From NCBI GenBank assembly GCA_004519485.1, contig CP038128.1, forward strand, positions 1,195,001 through 1,259,000: 64,000 nucleotides of DNA. Direction: 5' to 3'. Positions 51,761-63,137 of the stretch are shown here, piece by piece (positions within the stretch are counted from its first letter, which is position 1; each line of letters begins with the position of its first letter). Under the pieces are notes generated by a model, which saw nothing but the letters and a program-made list of their open reading frames with translations, was not told the DNA's origin and made no database searches. The stretch comes from Nannochloropsis oceanica. Its lineage: Eukaryota; Sar; Eustigmatophyceae; Eustigmatales; Monodopsidaceae. Both the position numbers and the translations under genes were made by a program.

Positions 51761-54700
51761 CTAATTCGCAATCCCCCTCACCACCCCTTGCAACGCCTTC
51801 TTCGTCTCCCCATTCACCCTCCCCCATCCCTCGGTCCATCCCTCCCCCGATACCTTTGAAGGCAGCTCTGACAGCATAGCTGCCAGCATCGCAGCCACCT
51901 TCGGCTCCACCGTCAGCGCGGACGCCTCTTCCTCCCTCTCAGCCTCCACCTTGGCGCTGGCCACAATTTCAGCAAGGGCTTGAATCAGAAGGGGGCAGCA
52001 GTCCCCAGAGGTCAGGGTGGCGAAGGAGGGAGGGAAGGATAGCATGTCGGCGAGCTGTCTGTGGACAGTGCGGGCTTCTTGGACGTCTTCGGTGAGAGGA
52101 AGGTGGGCCAGGCAGAGGGAGAGCAGGTCGGACGGGTGGGGGATACTCTTATTCTGTGCTACGAGTTTAGCGGGTTCTTGAAGACGGGAAGTGAGCGCAC
52201 CTTGGCAGATGGAAAGCAGGGCAGAGACAACATTCTCGGTGGGACCCCGGTGGACCTCCTCCATGCGATGTGGCCATCGGAGGAGGGCAATGAGACGAGG
52301 AAGCAAATTAAAAGATACCAAGGCCTTGTCCAAGCAATCAGGAGCGTGTTTGCAAATTTGCGTGACACCGTACACGCACGCCTGTCGGAGCACTGCAAGG
52401 TCTCCCTCTTCGTCCTCCCCTTCTTCACTTTCTTCGTTCCCTATCTTTTTCCCTCCTGCTGTGTTGGTGTCTGGGGGCATGGCCCTCTCCAAAGCCGCAC
52501 TCAGGAGGGGAAGGAAGGTGGGTAAATATTTGTGTGAAGCGGGGGAGGCGTATTCAATCATATCATCAAAAAGACAGACAGAGACTGCCGTGAGGGTTGC
52601 GGGGTTCTTTTTCCCAGGCCCAGGGGGGGAGAGGAGGGCTTGCAGGATCGGCACGACGTGGGCGTCAAAAATGGGGATGAATGCCTCACGCTCAGCTTTA
52701 ATGAGATAACCCATGCAATCGGTCAGGTCACTCATCATCGCTGCTTCCTCTCCAACTGCCTCGAGAAGGGCGTCATAATCCTCGTCTTCCATCTCATCAT
52801 CCGCCTCGAACTGCTGCTCGATCTCCGACCGACGAATCAAAGACTGGAGCATGCTTTCCCTCACCTTCACCGCCACTGCCATGCATTCCGCATGACACAA
52901 CTTCGTGACCGGCAAGGCTAACATGCCCGTCGCTTCGTCCACCCCGCCACTCTCCGCGCACGCTCGAAGAACATCCCGGATGGCCTGTGCGAGATACTGA
53001 CGAGACTCCGGCTGCCGCTCCTTGTCCATTTGATCAACCAACACGGGCAAAATCTGTAGCAGGAGGGGTTGCGCTGCCGTGGCTGCATCACGTTGCCCGG
53101 CCTTAACAGCCTCGACAATGCAATCAAAAGCAGCCGCCGCGCAAAGGGCGGCAGATGAACGCACATCCGAGTGCGGGCACTTAATGAGAGGCCCAAGCAA
53201 GGGCAAGAGAGCCTCGGCGGGCTCCACAAAGTTCGCCCCGAGCACCCGCGCGTATTTATCGAGGGTATCCAACGCAGCCTCAACCTCCTGCATCGCATAC
53301 GTATTAATCGTGATCAACTTCTTGCCACCCATTCCTTTCAGGTCGACCACGCTCGCCATCACCTTCCCATCCTCTGCGGCTGTCACCCCCTCCTCCACCT
53401 CCTCACCCACGTCCTGCACCGCAAACCCCAAATCCAACTTTGTCGTCTGCGCCAGCAACCCCACCAATGTCGGGACGAAGGGCAAAAATAAATCGCCCAA
53501 TGCCGCACACACCACACCCGTCGCCGGTCCCAGCCGTTCGAATGATACCTGGCCAGGCACCGCCCCCTGCAGCTGACCAACCAACATCTGCATCACCTCA
53601 GTCGCGTCCGTCGCAAAATTCGCCCCTTCCCCTTTATCCCTCCTCCCAACGGCACTCCCCAGAATCCCCACGCATTCAATTGCCTTATCCCTCAAATTGC
53701 CGGCTTGTCCCGTGGCGGCCGCCGACGAAGAGGAGGAGGAAAGGATGCCTTTCAATCCACCCATCACCCCCTGGTAGTGAGTGACGAACCACCCCTGCGC
53801 AACAGTCGCCATGGCTGCAACGGCGTCCAACGTCGTTTCTTGCAGCTCGGGAGGCATGTCAGATTGGAGGCAAGAGATCAGGGCAGTGAGCAAGGGGCCC
53901 ATATAAGGGGTGAGGGTGGACGCCGGCAACCGTTCCTCGCACGCCGACAGAAGCACGGCGAGGGTGCGGACGGCAATACCACGCAAGCGGAGATAACGAG
54001 ATGAGTCACCAATGATAGCATGCAAAGCCGGCAGGGTAAATTGCAAATACGTGCCCTGCGGGACAAGCTCCGGGAACTTGGCACACAAAATATTCACAAG
54101 GTGGAATGCCTCCGCCGCCACACGTGGATGTGCGTCCTGCGTAAAATCAACCGCCGTCTTGAGCATCTGCCCATACGAGGGTTTGATCGCCTTGGGGCAA
54201 TAGTCCACCAACGCCTCCACCACCAGCAACGACATCCGTCGTTGCGCCCAATGCTCGGGTCCGGCTGTGCCAAGCCACTCAGGCACCAAGATCATGGCAA
54301 TAGGCAACATCGTCTTCCCCCCTAAGGTTTGCATCAGCCGGTATATCGCCGCTGCTGCCACACTCTCCTGCTCTGCCCCTTCCTCATGACTGCTTCCCTC
54401 AGGAGATTCCCCCTCCGGTTCAAAATCCATCTTGCGACCCCAGGCGGCCACGTCCCCGGAAAAAGAAGCAGTAGCTCCCAAAGTCATGCACAGAGTGAGG
54501 AAGGCCTGAGGGAATCCGTGCACTTTCCGGACCGTCCCAGGACACTCCTTACAACAAACCAACAACACCTCCACCGCCGCGCATTTCAATCCCAATAACG
54601 CCGCTTTCTCCTCCTCGTTTTCCTCCCCGCCCTCTCTCTCCCCCGCCTTCGCACCCAAGGCCATCATAAACTGCAGGATCCCCTCTATCTGCGCCGTAAA

Positions 54701-55649
54701 AAACTTGGAGGCCACCTCCATCGTGTCCACCAGCAACTCTAATACCTTCTGCGCTTCATTTGCTGACACTTGTCCCTGGCCATATCCTTCTAGAACACGG
54801 CCCACCGACCCGACCGCTAGACCGGCCAGAGGTGAAAGGCCCTCAACCGCCGAGCCTTTCCCACCCTTGGTGCTGCTCACCCCCCCATTAATGACAGCCG
54901 CCCTGGTCTCTATGTGATTCAACAACGATAACAATGCCTTGAGCGCCCCGCATCGCACTGGCAGGGTCATATCATCCACAAGTGCCGCTTGAAAGACAGG
55001 CAGAAGCCGACCAGGGTCGCTCTTAAGCTCGTCGCTGTATTCGGACATCTGCTCCAGGAGGAAAAATACTCCCACTTGCCGGGCCTGGTCGTTGGTGCTC
55101 CCCAACAGACCAATGGATGCCGCGACCAAATCCTTCCACCCCTCCGATGCGCGGGCTACGGCATGTGAAAGCTTGCGAACGAGCTCCGGGTCGGTTTCGT
55201 GCGTGAAGTTGTGCCAGAGGCCTTGCCTGACGGCGGCCTTGAGGGCGGCCGGCATGGACTGCCAGGATTCGTGACGGATGTCGACGATGCGTCCGACCAG
55301 GACCACGGCCATAGATCTGTTGTGGAATGTGTAAGAGGGGCCGGGTGTGCTTTTGAGAGATTGTGAGATAATAGAGAAGGGAGAGGTTGTGCAATAGGGA
55401 GGGAGCTCCGAGGGACAAGGCGGGGAGAGACGAAGGGATTATGGAAAGGATGACAGGGAATCGAAAAATATACACGCACCGCAAAGCAGCATCGTTTGCG
55501 TCACGGTGGGTTGCCAGCATCTCGAGCAGGTGCTTGGCCACGTCCCCAGCGCTTTGCTGGACCAATTCGTTGTATTGCGCTTCGGCCTGGTTGCGCTGCG
55601 CGTTGTCGTGGCTGAGGAGGCTGCCGACGACCGAAACGAGATCCGCCAT
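51761..55649 (-). CDS. IPO5: Importin-5 / karyopherin beta-3 (nuclear import receptor)
   Basis: Exon 1 is 55480-55649 and exon 2 is 51761-55316; the junction is ALR|SMAVVLVGRI, giving 1241 residues. Importin-5 carries ribosomal proteins, histones and other cargo into the nucleus with Ran-GTP. The protein is a continuous array of HEAT repeats (paired helices), with the family features HHALE-type N-terminus replaced here by SHDNAQRNQAEAQYNELVQQ, LGSTNDQARQVGVFFLLEQM, LPIAMILVPEWLGTAGPEHW, an acidic loop (QQFEADDEMEDEDYDALLEA) and KVRESMLQSLIRR. The acidic loop in the late repeats is typical of IPO5. It is somewhat longer than the human protein (about 1100 residues); extra length is in Ser/Gly linkers and the N-terminal part. 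The 163-nt intron donor is GTGCGT. The alternative importin-4 is less likely given the acidic loop position. Confidence 0.9.
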
Positions 55650-56203
55650 GATAGATATTTCTAGAGGGAGTGATAACGCGCAGGATCTGCCTCCTGTGTA
55701 TGGATTGGGAAGTGGGATATAGAAGCGACAAGACTGTGAAAATGGAAGTGTAGGGCAAGGGCATGGAAGAAGAGCAAGGCGGGAAAACGCGTCCGAGTCG
55801 CTGCAGCGTGCGTTCCTTCGCTAACTTTCCTGTCGCTTGCCGCGTCTTCACTTGATTTCATGTTATGTGCTGTTACAGTTCCTTTTTTAATTTGATCACT
55901 GCCCACCTGTGTTGAACAAACTCTGTGCAGAGGGAGTTGTTTACGTGCGCGTTTTCATTCCCATTTTGCTCTCCAAATGTGCGCCCTTTCTCTCGCTATA
56001 GCGGCCAAATTTACCTCCTACGTCCTCCTCGTTCTTGTCTTCCTTCTCCTCGCCCTTGCCCCCTCCCCCTTTCATCTTCTCGCAGCTCAAAGGCATGTGT
56101 TGCCCTCCCCTCCCCTCCCTCATCGCTACCCAGTGCAGATTCATACTTTTCGCCATCTCCCCGACCCAAATCCTTTCCCACAGACTACTCCATCACCTTC
56201 ATT
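55650..56203. other. Spacer upstream of importin-5 and downstream of the UDP-sugar pyrophosphorylase gene
   Basis: Should contain the importin-5 promoter and the pyrophosphorylase 3' end. A + strand frame from 55977 begins with a hydrophobic stretch that mimics a signal peptide, but it runs antisense into the neighbouring gene and has no domain (see rejected). Confidence 0.5.
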
Positions 56204-58530
56204 TTATGCCCTCGCAGGCTTCTTCTTGAAGCAATCAAAGGCCCGTGCCAGACAATTGCCACTGACTGCCTTATCTTCCAACTCCACATCCGTGGCTGGC
56301 GTGGGCGCTGGCGCAGTGACGTGGGCGGCCTGGGGGTTGACAGGCTTTGTCGGAATCGCCGATACTGCTGCTATCTTGACAGGCAGCGACTCTGCCTCGG
56401 GTACCAGATTTCCCTCTCTGGCCAGAACCATGCGGCCCGCATTCGCCGGGGCTTGGACACGAAGCTCGTCCTGCTTCTCCAACCGGTACCCACGCATGAG
56501 TAGCACCTCATCTGGCTCGTCCTTTCCAGAAACCGGGACAACGACATGACCCTTATTCTTCACTACCATATCTTTCACTATCACAGTCGTCCCCTTTCCC
56601 ACAGACAGGACCAAAGCCCCCTCCAGCTCCAAGCTCTGCACCTCCACCTCCCCCGGCCCCTGCAACACCAAAGTTGCCTCCCCCCCAATAGTAACCCTGT
56701 CGGGAGAAGGAAAAACCTTCTTCATCTCTGAAAAGTTCAAAGCAACCGAAGGGTCAATTACCACCCGGGGGCCAAGGCTGACTGGAATGCCCGTGTAGGT
56801 CGCCTCGGGTGCCTTACCCACCTTGCATCCCAGCAATCGCAGCTGTTCCGCAACGGCATAGTACTGATCAGCTTCTCCTGTGGACGCACTCCCAGGAGGA
56901 GTTCCTGCTTGAGCAGCTTTCGCCGCATCGGGAGCATTGTTCTTGACAGGCGAGAAAGAAAACCAGGCAGGGAGGGAGGTGAAACCCACCTTGGCCTCGA
57001 GCGGCAGCATTTTGGGGTAATCCTGCATCATGCACTCGAGCCGAGTGGGCTTCTTGAAGACAGAACGGGCAGCATCCGCATACTTGGGGTTGACGAACTC
57101 GCCCATCACGCCGTGGGTCTTGTTGAGGGTGGCAACGTAGGGTGAGAGGGCGAAGATCAACTGGTTGATGTTTCCAGGGTAGGGGCTATAGCCTGTGGAG
57201 GGGTCTGCGACGTCCCCCTCGGGAGAACCGGACGCGCGGAGAAGGGGGTCGAGCTGGTTGTATTCCACGTTGACGATCATAACTTTAGTCTCTTTCTCCG
57301 TCGTATGGGTGAGGCGAGTTATAGCCCCGATGGCTTGCTTTGGCACCCGAGGAATCGCGATTGAGTTGACCTCCAATCCCAACTTTTGGCTCACCCCAAG
57401 GGCAGCCGCCAAAGACAGAAATGCGAGGGCATTCGTATCCTGGAAAAATACCACCCATTTCAGACCCTCCACCTCCCAGCGTTTGGCTACACCCGTGCGG
57501 TGCAGGAGGGAGTGGACATCCCCGTGTCCGTGGGGCTTACAATCAATGCCATAGCGTCCATCACCCCTTCCCTCCGCATTCGCGGCCCGAGCGATCCGTG
57601 CGTCATTATCGGCCAAGGCCGCCACCTTTTCTTGCTTCATTAACGTTAATGCCTCCTTGGGATACCCAAAATAATCATTCGATTCAAGCAAGGCCAACGT
57701 CCGATCATGCGTGTCATCCGACACCATGATTGCCAACGGCGGGATCTTTCCTCCATTCTTAGCACCCACCGCCAGCAAATACTTGCAATAAAACTCCATA
57801 TACGTCGTCTTCGTCGTTATCTCCGTCGGCAACGCCACCTTTATCCCACTGAACCCAAGCCGCTCTCCCAACCCCCCCGCCACCAACACAAAGCCTGTCG
57901 CTTTTAATTCGTCCTTCCCAGCAGTCTCCCACTCGCAATACTTGGCCGAACCCGGCTCCAGAATTGCACCTTCTGGTACTGCGGGCGTCCATCCATCGAG
58001 CGAGTTCACTCCAGTGGCCGACTCGGCCAATAGCGCTTTCGCTCGATCTACGTACGCAGCCAGGCCATCCGGGTATGTATCGTGTAGCCTCTGGACTTGG
58101 GCGAAAAAGGCATGCTTTTCCGCGTCGTTTGTCCCTGCGGTATCCCACCCATCAAAGAGATGAGCTTGTCCGGCCTTGAGCAGGAGCTCGGCCAAGGCTT
58201 GTTCCGCAGTGGAAAGGATGGCCCAATTACTCTCCAGGCCGGCAGGACGGGCGGTCGTGGTGGAGGCATCGCCGCTGGTTCTGCTGGTGCCGGAATTCGA
58301 CACAGACATGTCGACGTGCTCATCGGCATCGACGGACTCCTTTCGGGCGGCCGAAGCCGTGTCTGTTTAGTTGTGGCGTGGAGTGTAGTTGCTTGCGGTG
58401 AGGGGGATGATGCCAAGCCAAGGTCAGAACGGTCTCTGACATCCTCTTTACCTGCTGCGCCAGCGCCCTCCGGTTTATTGGCGTTGCCCCCTCCGCTGCC
58501 GCGCTTGCTCTTATTCTTCCTCTTGCCCAT
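56204..58530 (-). CDS. USP: UDP-sugar pyrophosphorylase (USP), two-exon model
   Basis: Makes UDP-sugars from UTP and several sugar-1-phosphates, feeding cell-wall and glycan synthesis. The main exon (56204-58362) carries an ATG at 58309 (701 residues). A better model adds exon 58452-58530, starting MGKRKNKSKRGSGGG, spliced GT-AG in frame, which gives 745 residues with a basic leader. The nucleotide-binding signature is LVAGGLGERLGFSGIKVALP, followed by TYMEFYCKYLL, IMVSDDTHDRTLALLESNDY, and WVVFFQDTNALAF. SIAIPRVPKQAIGAITRL and VEYNQLDPLLRASG match plant USP. A C-terminal beta-helix part ends in a Cys/Lys-rich tail. The leader lacks a signal peptide, so a cytosolic location is likely. The start is the uncertain part. 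Confidence 0.9.
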
Positions 58531-58883
58531 GTTGTCTGTTTGAGAGTCGTATTGCCTGTATTTGTGCGGTGTGGGTGGAGGTAAGATCATCGTTCATCAT
58601 CAGCATCATCCAGCTGAATATGGAAGCCGCTAGTGGTTTTTCTGCAACAGGATGAGCAACAATTGAGATCAAACATCCTTACATATATACACTTTCCAAG
58701 CAGAGCACTAGTAGGCTTGGTGTTCGGGAAAGGTTGAGGAAAAAGGAGAAACCAAAGCCAAACCTTCGGCGAGAGCTGAGACCGGCCCATTACTACAGGA
58801 ATCATCACGATGAGTGACAAGCGAAGACGACCACGGGGGTGCCTGACTTTCCGCTCTCTACATATTGACACACAGGAGGGATT
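58531..58883. promoter_or_regulatory. Divergent spacer between USP and beta-lactamase-fold genes
   Basis: 353 bp between divergent starts, so it should hold both promoters. A tandem-like CATCATCAGCATCATC stretch lies at about 58593-58610. No gene recognised. Confidence 0.45.
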
Positions 58884-61024
58884 ATGGCGGTAAAGGCAGC
58901 GCAGCGTCTTGATGCGGCCGTCGTCCGGGCCCTCAAGGTAAGTCTGTTGTTCGTTTTGTTCCCCCAGGCCCCTCTTGTCTTAATAAGCCACTCTTCATGT
59001 ATGTACGTCCTTGCCACCCTTGGGCAACCCTGTGCTTGTCCTTCAACTTGTTTAAATCCATCGCGTCTCTAATTGCGTAGTTGTCTCATAATTAATCCCT
59101 CTGTACCTACCCCCTGCCATTCTCCTTCGCTTCCCATCCTCCCCAGGGCTCCCCGCTGCCGGGCCTGACCCTCATCCTGGTTGACAAGCAGCGCCCCACA
59201 CCCACGTTACAACACTACGGCGTGGCGCACCTTCACCTGCAACAATTGGAGAAGACTCGACCTGTGGGCCCTGAGACCATCTTTCCGATTGGCGCGAGTC
59301 TGATGAAAAACTTCATGGCTGTTCTAGCTGTTCAGCTTCAAGCCCGGGGCAAGCTCCGTCTTGATGACCCCATCACCACCTACCTGCCAAATCTACGCCT
59401 CAAACAAGAGAAAAATGCACCCCCCATCACCCTCCGCCATCTCTTGACACATACGAGCGGCATTCGGGAGTATCGACACCTGAAAGATATTATGACAATG
59501 GCCATGGACTTGGTGCCCTTGCCCCAGGCCTTTAGAAGGTCCAACACGGGATCGGCAGCAACGACGCTTGCCGATTACTACTGCGGTATGTCAGCCTTAC
59601 CCATTCAAGCAGTGGGTCTTCCCGGAAAACAACATATAAAAAGCCATCACAATTACGGCCTTTTGGCCTTGGTCTGTGAGCAAGTCGTCGCATCTAGCAG
59701 TAGCAGCAACAACGGCAGCAACAGCGCAGGGCAATCAGATCCCGACATCTGCTCCCTTCTTCACCAGCAGATCTTCAGTCCCCTCGGCATGACCCGGACC
59801 GACACCCTGCTCCCCAAAAGCGACACCACAAAACTTACCTCCTCCTTTACCTGGTCCAAAAAAGAAGGCTTCACCCTCGTCCCTCCTCACATGAATTTCG
59901 ACGCCTGCAAAGGACGCCCCCATGCAGTGGGTGGCTCTGTGTACTCCACCGCTCAGGACATGGCTTCGTATTTAAGAGCATTAATAGACCCGGAAAACAG
60001 CTCCAACCACACCTTATCCGAGCAGATGCTGGATGAACTGCTTCGTCCCGTGTACCAGAAAGATGTGTTTCTACCCGCCCAAGCGCTGAGTTTTGCGGTG
60101 GAAGAATCCTTTTCACCGGTCGATACAGAGGTAGCATACGTGACATGTGGGCAAGGGATGTCCTTCGCTGGGTATCAGACAGCCTTGGTATTCTCCCGGG
60201 CCAGAGGCGTGGGCGTAGGGGTGTTGTGTAATGCGGGGAGTGATTCGTATGAGCTCTCTCAAGTGGCGGCAGAGGCTTTTCAGGAGGTTTCCAGAAGAGC
60301 AGAGGAAGCGAGGGGGGAAGGTCTGGGTTCGGGTGTAGTAGTAGGAGGAGGGGAGGGAAGGGGGAGTTGTGACGGTGGCAGCACTGGTTCCTCGGTGGAA
60401 AGACGTTTGCCGTCGTCACCCGCACCAACATTACCACAAGAGCAGCAGCAACCACCGCAACTCCATCCCCTCAATCTCCGTTCCCTCCGCTGCCTTGAAC
60501 AACCCCAACACCTGCTCCATTCCTTCGGGATGCACGCTCCAGGCTTCGAGGCTGCTGTCCTCTGGCCCCTACTTATCGGGGTGTACCAAGCCCCCCTCTC
60601 TCAACTCTCCGCGCGAGTGCTTTGGACGCTAGGGGGGGAAGTACAAATTTATGTGCAAGATTCTCGGTTATGCATGCGGGCCCTTTGGGGGCCTTTGAGA
60701 ACGAGGTTATTTACAAAGGAGAAAGGTTTGGTACTGTCCCCCGCAAGGGATGGGCATCCTTTGCATTTTTCGGTGGAGGGGGCGCCGAGGCAGGTGTTGT
60801 GTACGCCTGTAGGGGGAAGGACGGACATCGTCTTTACGCTGGAGGGGGGGGAGGGAGGGAGGGAGGGAGGGGAGATGACCGTGGGGTTGGTGACTTTGAG
60901 GAAGACTAAGTGGTATTGGAGCATGCGTGTCTGGATGACAGGCTTTCTAGCCTACCAGAGCTTGCAGTTGGTGGGGAGAGGGAAGTTTGTTGAAATCGTG
61001 ACGTCATTGCTGGTGGTGGGATGA
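58884..61024 (+). CDS. Beta-lactamase-fold (class C/LACTB-like) serine hydrolase, possibly inactive
   Basis: Exons 58884-58937 and 59147-61024 give 643 residues; the junction is RALK|GSPLPGLTLILVDKQ, the usual start of the fold. The first catalytic motif SxxK is present as GASLMKNF (Ser69, Lys72), and LRHLLTHTSGIREY is the usual second landmark. The Tyr motif (normally YxN, here in SHHNYGLLAL) has His where Tyr is expected. The last motif (usually HxG, here TCGQGMSFAGYQ) lacks the His/Lys. This family includes D-aminopeptidases, esterases and LACTB. After the fold (about residue 400) comes a low-complexity linker and a C-terminal beta-rich lipocalin-like region common in such proteins. A run of GGGA repeat is in frame at about 60843-60878. 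No signal peptide, so it is probably cytosolic. Confidence 0.84.
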
Positions 61025-61283
61025 TGGAGGAAGGGAAGCAGGAGTGTCTGGAAACTAGAAGGGGGTAAAAAGAGAGAATGCCAGGAATGGTTCCGCGAAA
61101 TTGTAAAAAACTGTAAAAACCGAAAGGATGGTGTCCAGAAGGCTGATAACAATACCCTTCACTCTCTTTCATCATCCAATTTGTAACATTTGTTTCCTTT
61201 GTTCTCAGCGCTGTCATCAGCCACAGTCCCACGGCCCTCCCGGCAAAATACCCCCATTTCCATCATTTCATCATCATCGTGAT

Positions 61284-61751
61284 TCACACATGCAGAAAAT
61301 CTTTCCGCCACTCCTCCTTCAACGCCATCGTCCATATCACCGGATCCGACGTCTCAATCCACACACCCTCCCGTCCGTCCTCCCTCCTCTCTCCCACCAC
61401 CTCATTGGACGTGCTTACCAGCCCCCCGAACTCCATACTCTCCCCTCTCAAATCCCACTTCAAACCCCTCGTTCTAATCTCCCGACACTGTCTTCCCAGC
61501 GGTATCAGGCCACACAGCGGCCCCTCCATCCTACCATCAGGCTCCACCCAGTTCCTCCCCTCCGGCAACAAGAAAGCCACGCTTTCATTCCCCAACAATA
61601 CCAACCGTTTGAACACACCTGCATACCGATAAAGCAGATGACAACTCGCCATAGCATGATCAAAACGCTGACCCAGCGCCCCGAGAACAAAAACGTTCGT
61701 TCTTAAACTCTGCCGGGTAGGATGTTGCTTGCGCTCCCAGGGCGGTAGTTC

Positions 61752-61783
<32 letters not shown>

Positions 61784-62266
61784 GCTGATCATTTCCTCCC
61801 TCTCCTGTATGCTTTAACAGCTCAAGGCATTTTTCAAGGTCGTTGGTGTCCACATCCCCGTTCTTCACCACACGACACCCTTTCGCTTTATACCATGCCA
61901 CCACTTCCGGCCGCACTGAATCCAAATCCCCCTTTATCGCTGAAGGGAGGAACTGCTCCCTCTCCTCCCCTCCCAACCCGTCATATAAACGATTTGCCCC
62001 CCCATCCGCACAGATCCTCACGCTCGCATGCGCCCAAAACTTGTAAAATAATCCTCCACCCACACAGTCTGTATTAAGAATGATCAAAGCGTTTACCACC
62101 CCTTCCTCCTTCTCTCCTTCCTCATCACTCCCGTCGCTGTCGTCCTCGCTACCGTACTGTTGCCCAGCAGCAGTGGCGGCTACCAAGCCCTGGGCATCAT
62201 GTTCTCCAAAGTCGCGCCGGTTTCGCCAATTAAAGACGGGCAATCGCGAGGGTCCCTCTCCATGGA

Positions 62267-62299
<33 letters not shown>

Positions 62300-62378
62300 G
62301 ATTGTTGTTGTTGTTGTTGTTGTTCCTGCTGCTAAGGCTGCTACTGCTAAGACTGCTATTGCTGCAGCGGGGATTCAT
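61284..62378 (-). CDS. TPK: Thiamin pyrophosphokinase
   Basis: Transfers pyrophosphate from ATP to thiamin to make thiamin diphosphate. Single exon; the first in-frame ATG is at 62378 (364 residues), but the frame stays open upstream to about 62650 with a hydrophobic, Arg-rich stretch, so a spliced leader or plastid/ER signal may exist. Seen: ALIILNTDCVGG, ICADGGANRLYDGL, the ATP/thiamin site AIKGDLDSVRPEVVAWY, DTNDLEKCLELL and VLGALGQRFDHAMASCHLLY. The C-terminal beta domain has GLIPLGRQCREIRTRGLKWD and MEFGGLVSTSNEV, matching the family. The N-terminus has a poly-Asn tract coded by AAC (GTT on +, about 62269-62321), and a poly-Gln tract (about 61753-61782) sits in a loop. The catalytic core is complete. 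Confidence 0.92.
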
Positions 62379-63137
62379 CGGGACGAAGGTTCGTCGGATT
62401 GATGCTATATGCTGCAGCTGAGGCGGGAGTGAAGATCCCCGCTTCTTATCGGCAGTGAGAAGAAGGAAAGCGGACCGCCTATGCGGTCCTCGGCGAAGCG
62501 TTGGCCCCCACACAGTGGTGAAAGGAGACGCAGGCGAGGAAGAGGAAAGCGGACCAGACGCCGCAGCGGCAACGACGCTCACGACGGTGAGACAAAAAAA
62601 GCAAGCCCGGTAGACCAGCAAAGGGGGCGGGTACAGGCAAGGACGGCGCAATGGAGGCGCTGCAGTTGGCAGTGGTGGCGGCGACGGTAGCGGCGGCAGC
62701 TTTCACAGGTAAGGGAGAGAACTGCGTGCTTGCTGTGGAGTGTGAAAAGCGACGGATGACGAATGAGAATGTGTGCGTCGGTTGCTCCGTCGTGTGCTGC
62801 GAGCGATGCCTCCTATTGAGCAGCTTGATCAAAGCGACCTTGAAACGGTGTGTCCGTAGTTTCTGATGGATTGTGCCGGTGGGAAAAGGGAGTAAGGGGA
62901 GGGCTTGAATGCGGCATGGGCAAAGTGTGGAGAGCAAGAAGATGGAAGTCTTCGGCAATATGAGGCTGGGGTTCTATGCGGGCTTGCCAAAGCCCACTTT
63001 CTTTTTGCATCCTAACTTTTCTCACATGACCACTTTTCTCTATCCTATTCCTTATACAAAAGTGCTGAGTGCCACAAAAGCGAATGGCGCCGCGGGCACC
63101 ATTTTCGCTCAAAGAGTGAGCCAGCAAGGACAGGAAG
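62379..63137. promoter_or_regulatory. Divergent spacer between TPK and SET genes with a possible SET first exon
   Basis: Contains the TPK leader region on the minus strand and the SET gene 5' end on the plus strand. A candidate first exon (62651-62708, ATG GAG GCG ..., donor ACAG|GTAAGG, 19 codons plus one base) could splice to a weak acceptor near 63116-63121, just before the SET start. I give this low weight. No riboswitch recognised. Confidence 0.4.

Noticed and set aside
55977-56549. Plus-strand 190-codon frame beginning with a hydrophobic, signal-like stretch
   Set aside because: It runs antisense into the C-terminal coding part of the UDP-sugar pyrophosphorylase and has no domain; the hydrophobic start is chance.
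62400-62650. TPP riboswitch upstream of TPK
   Set aside because: A thiamin gene prompted the search, but the CTGAGA core and its partner helices are not present.
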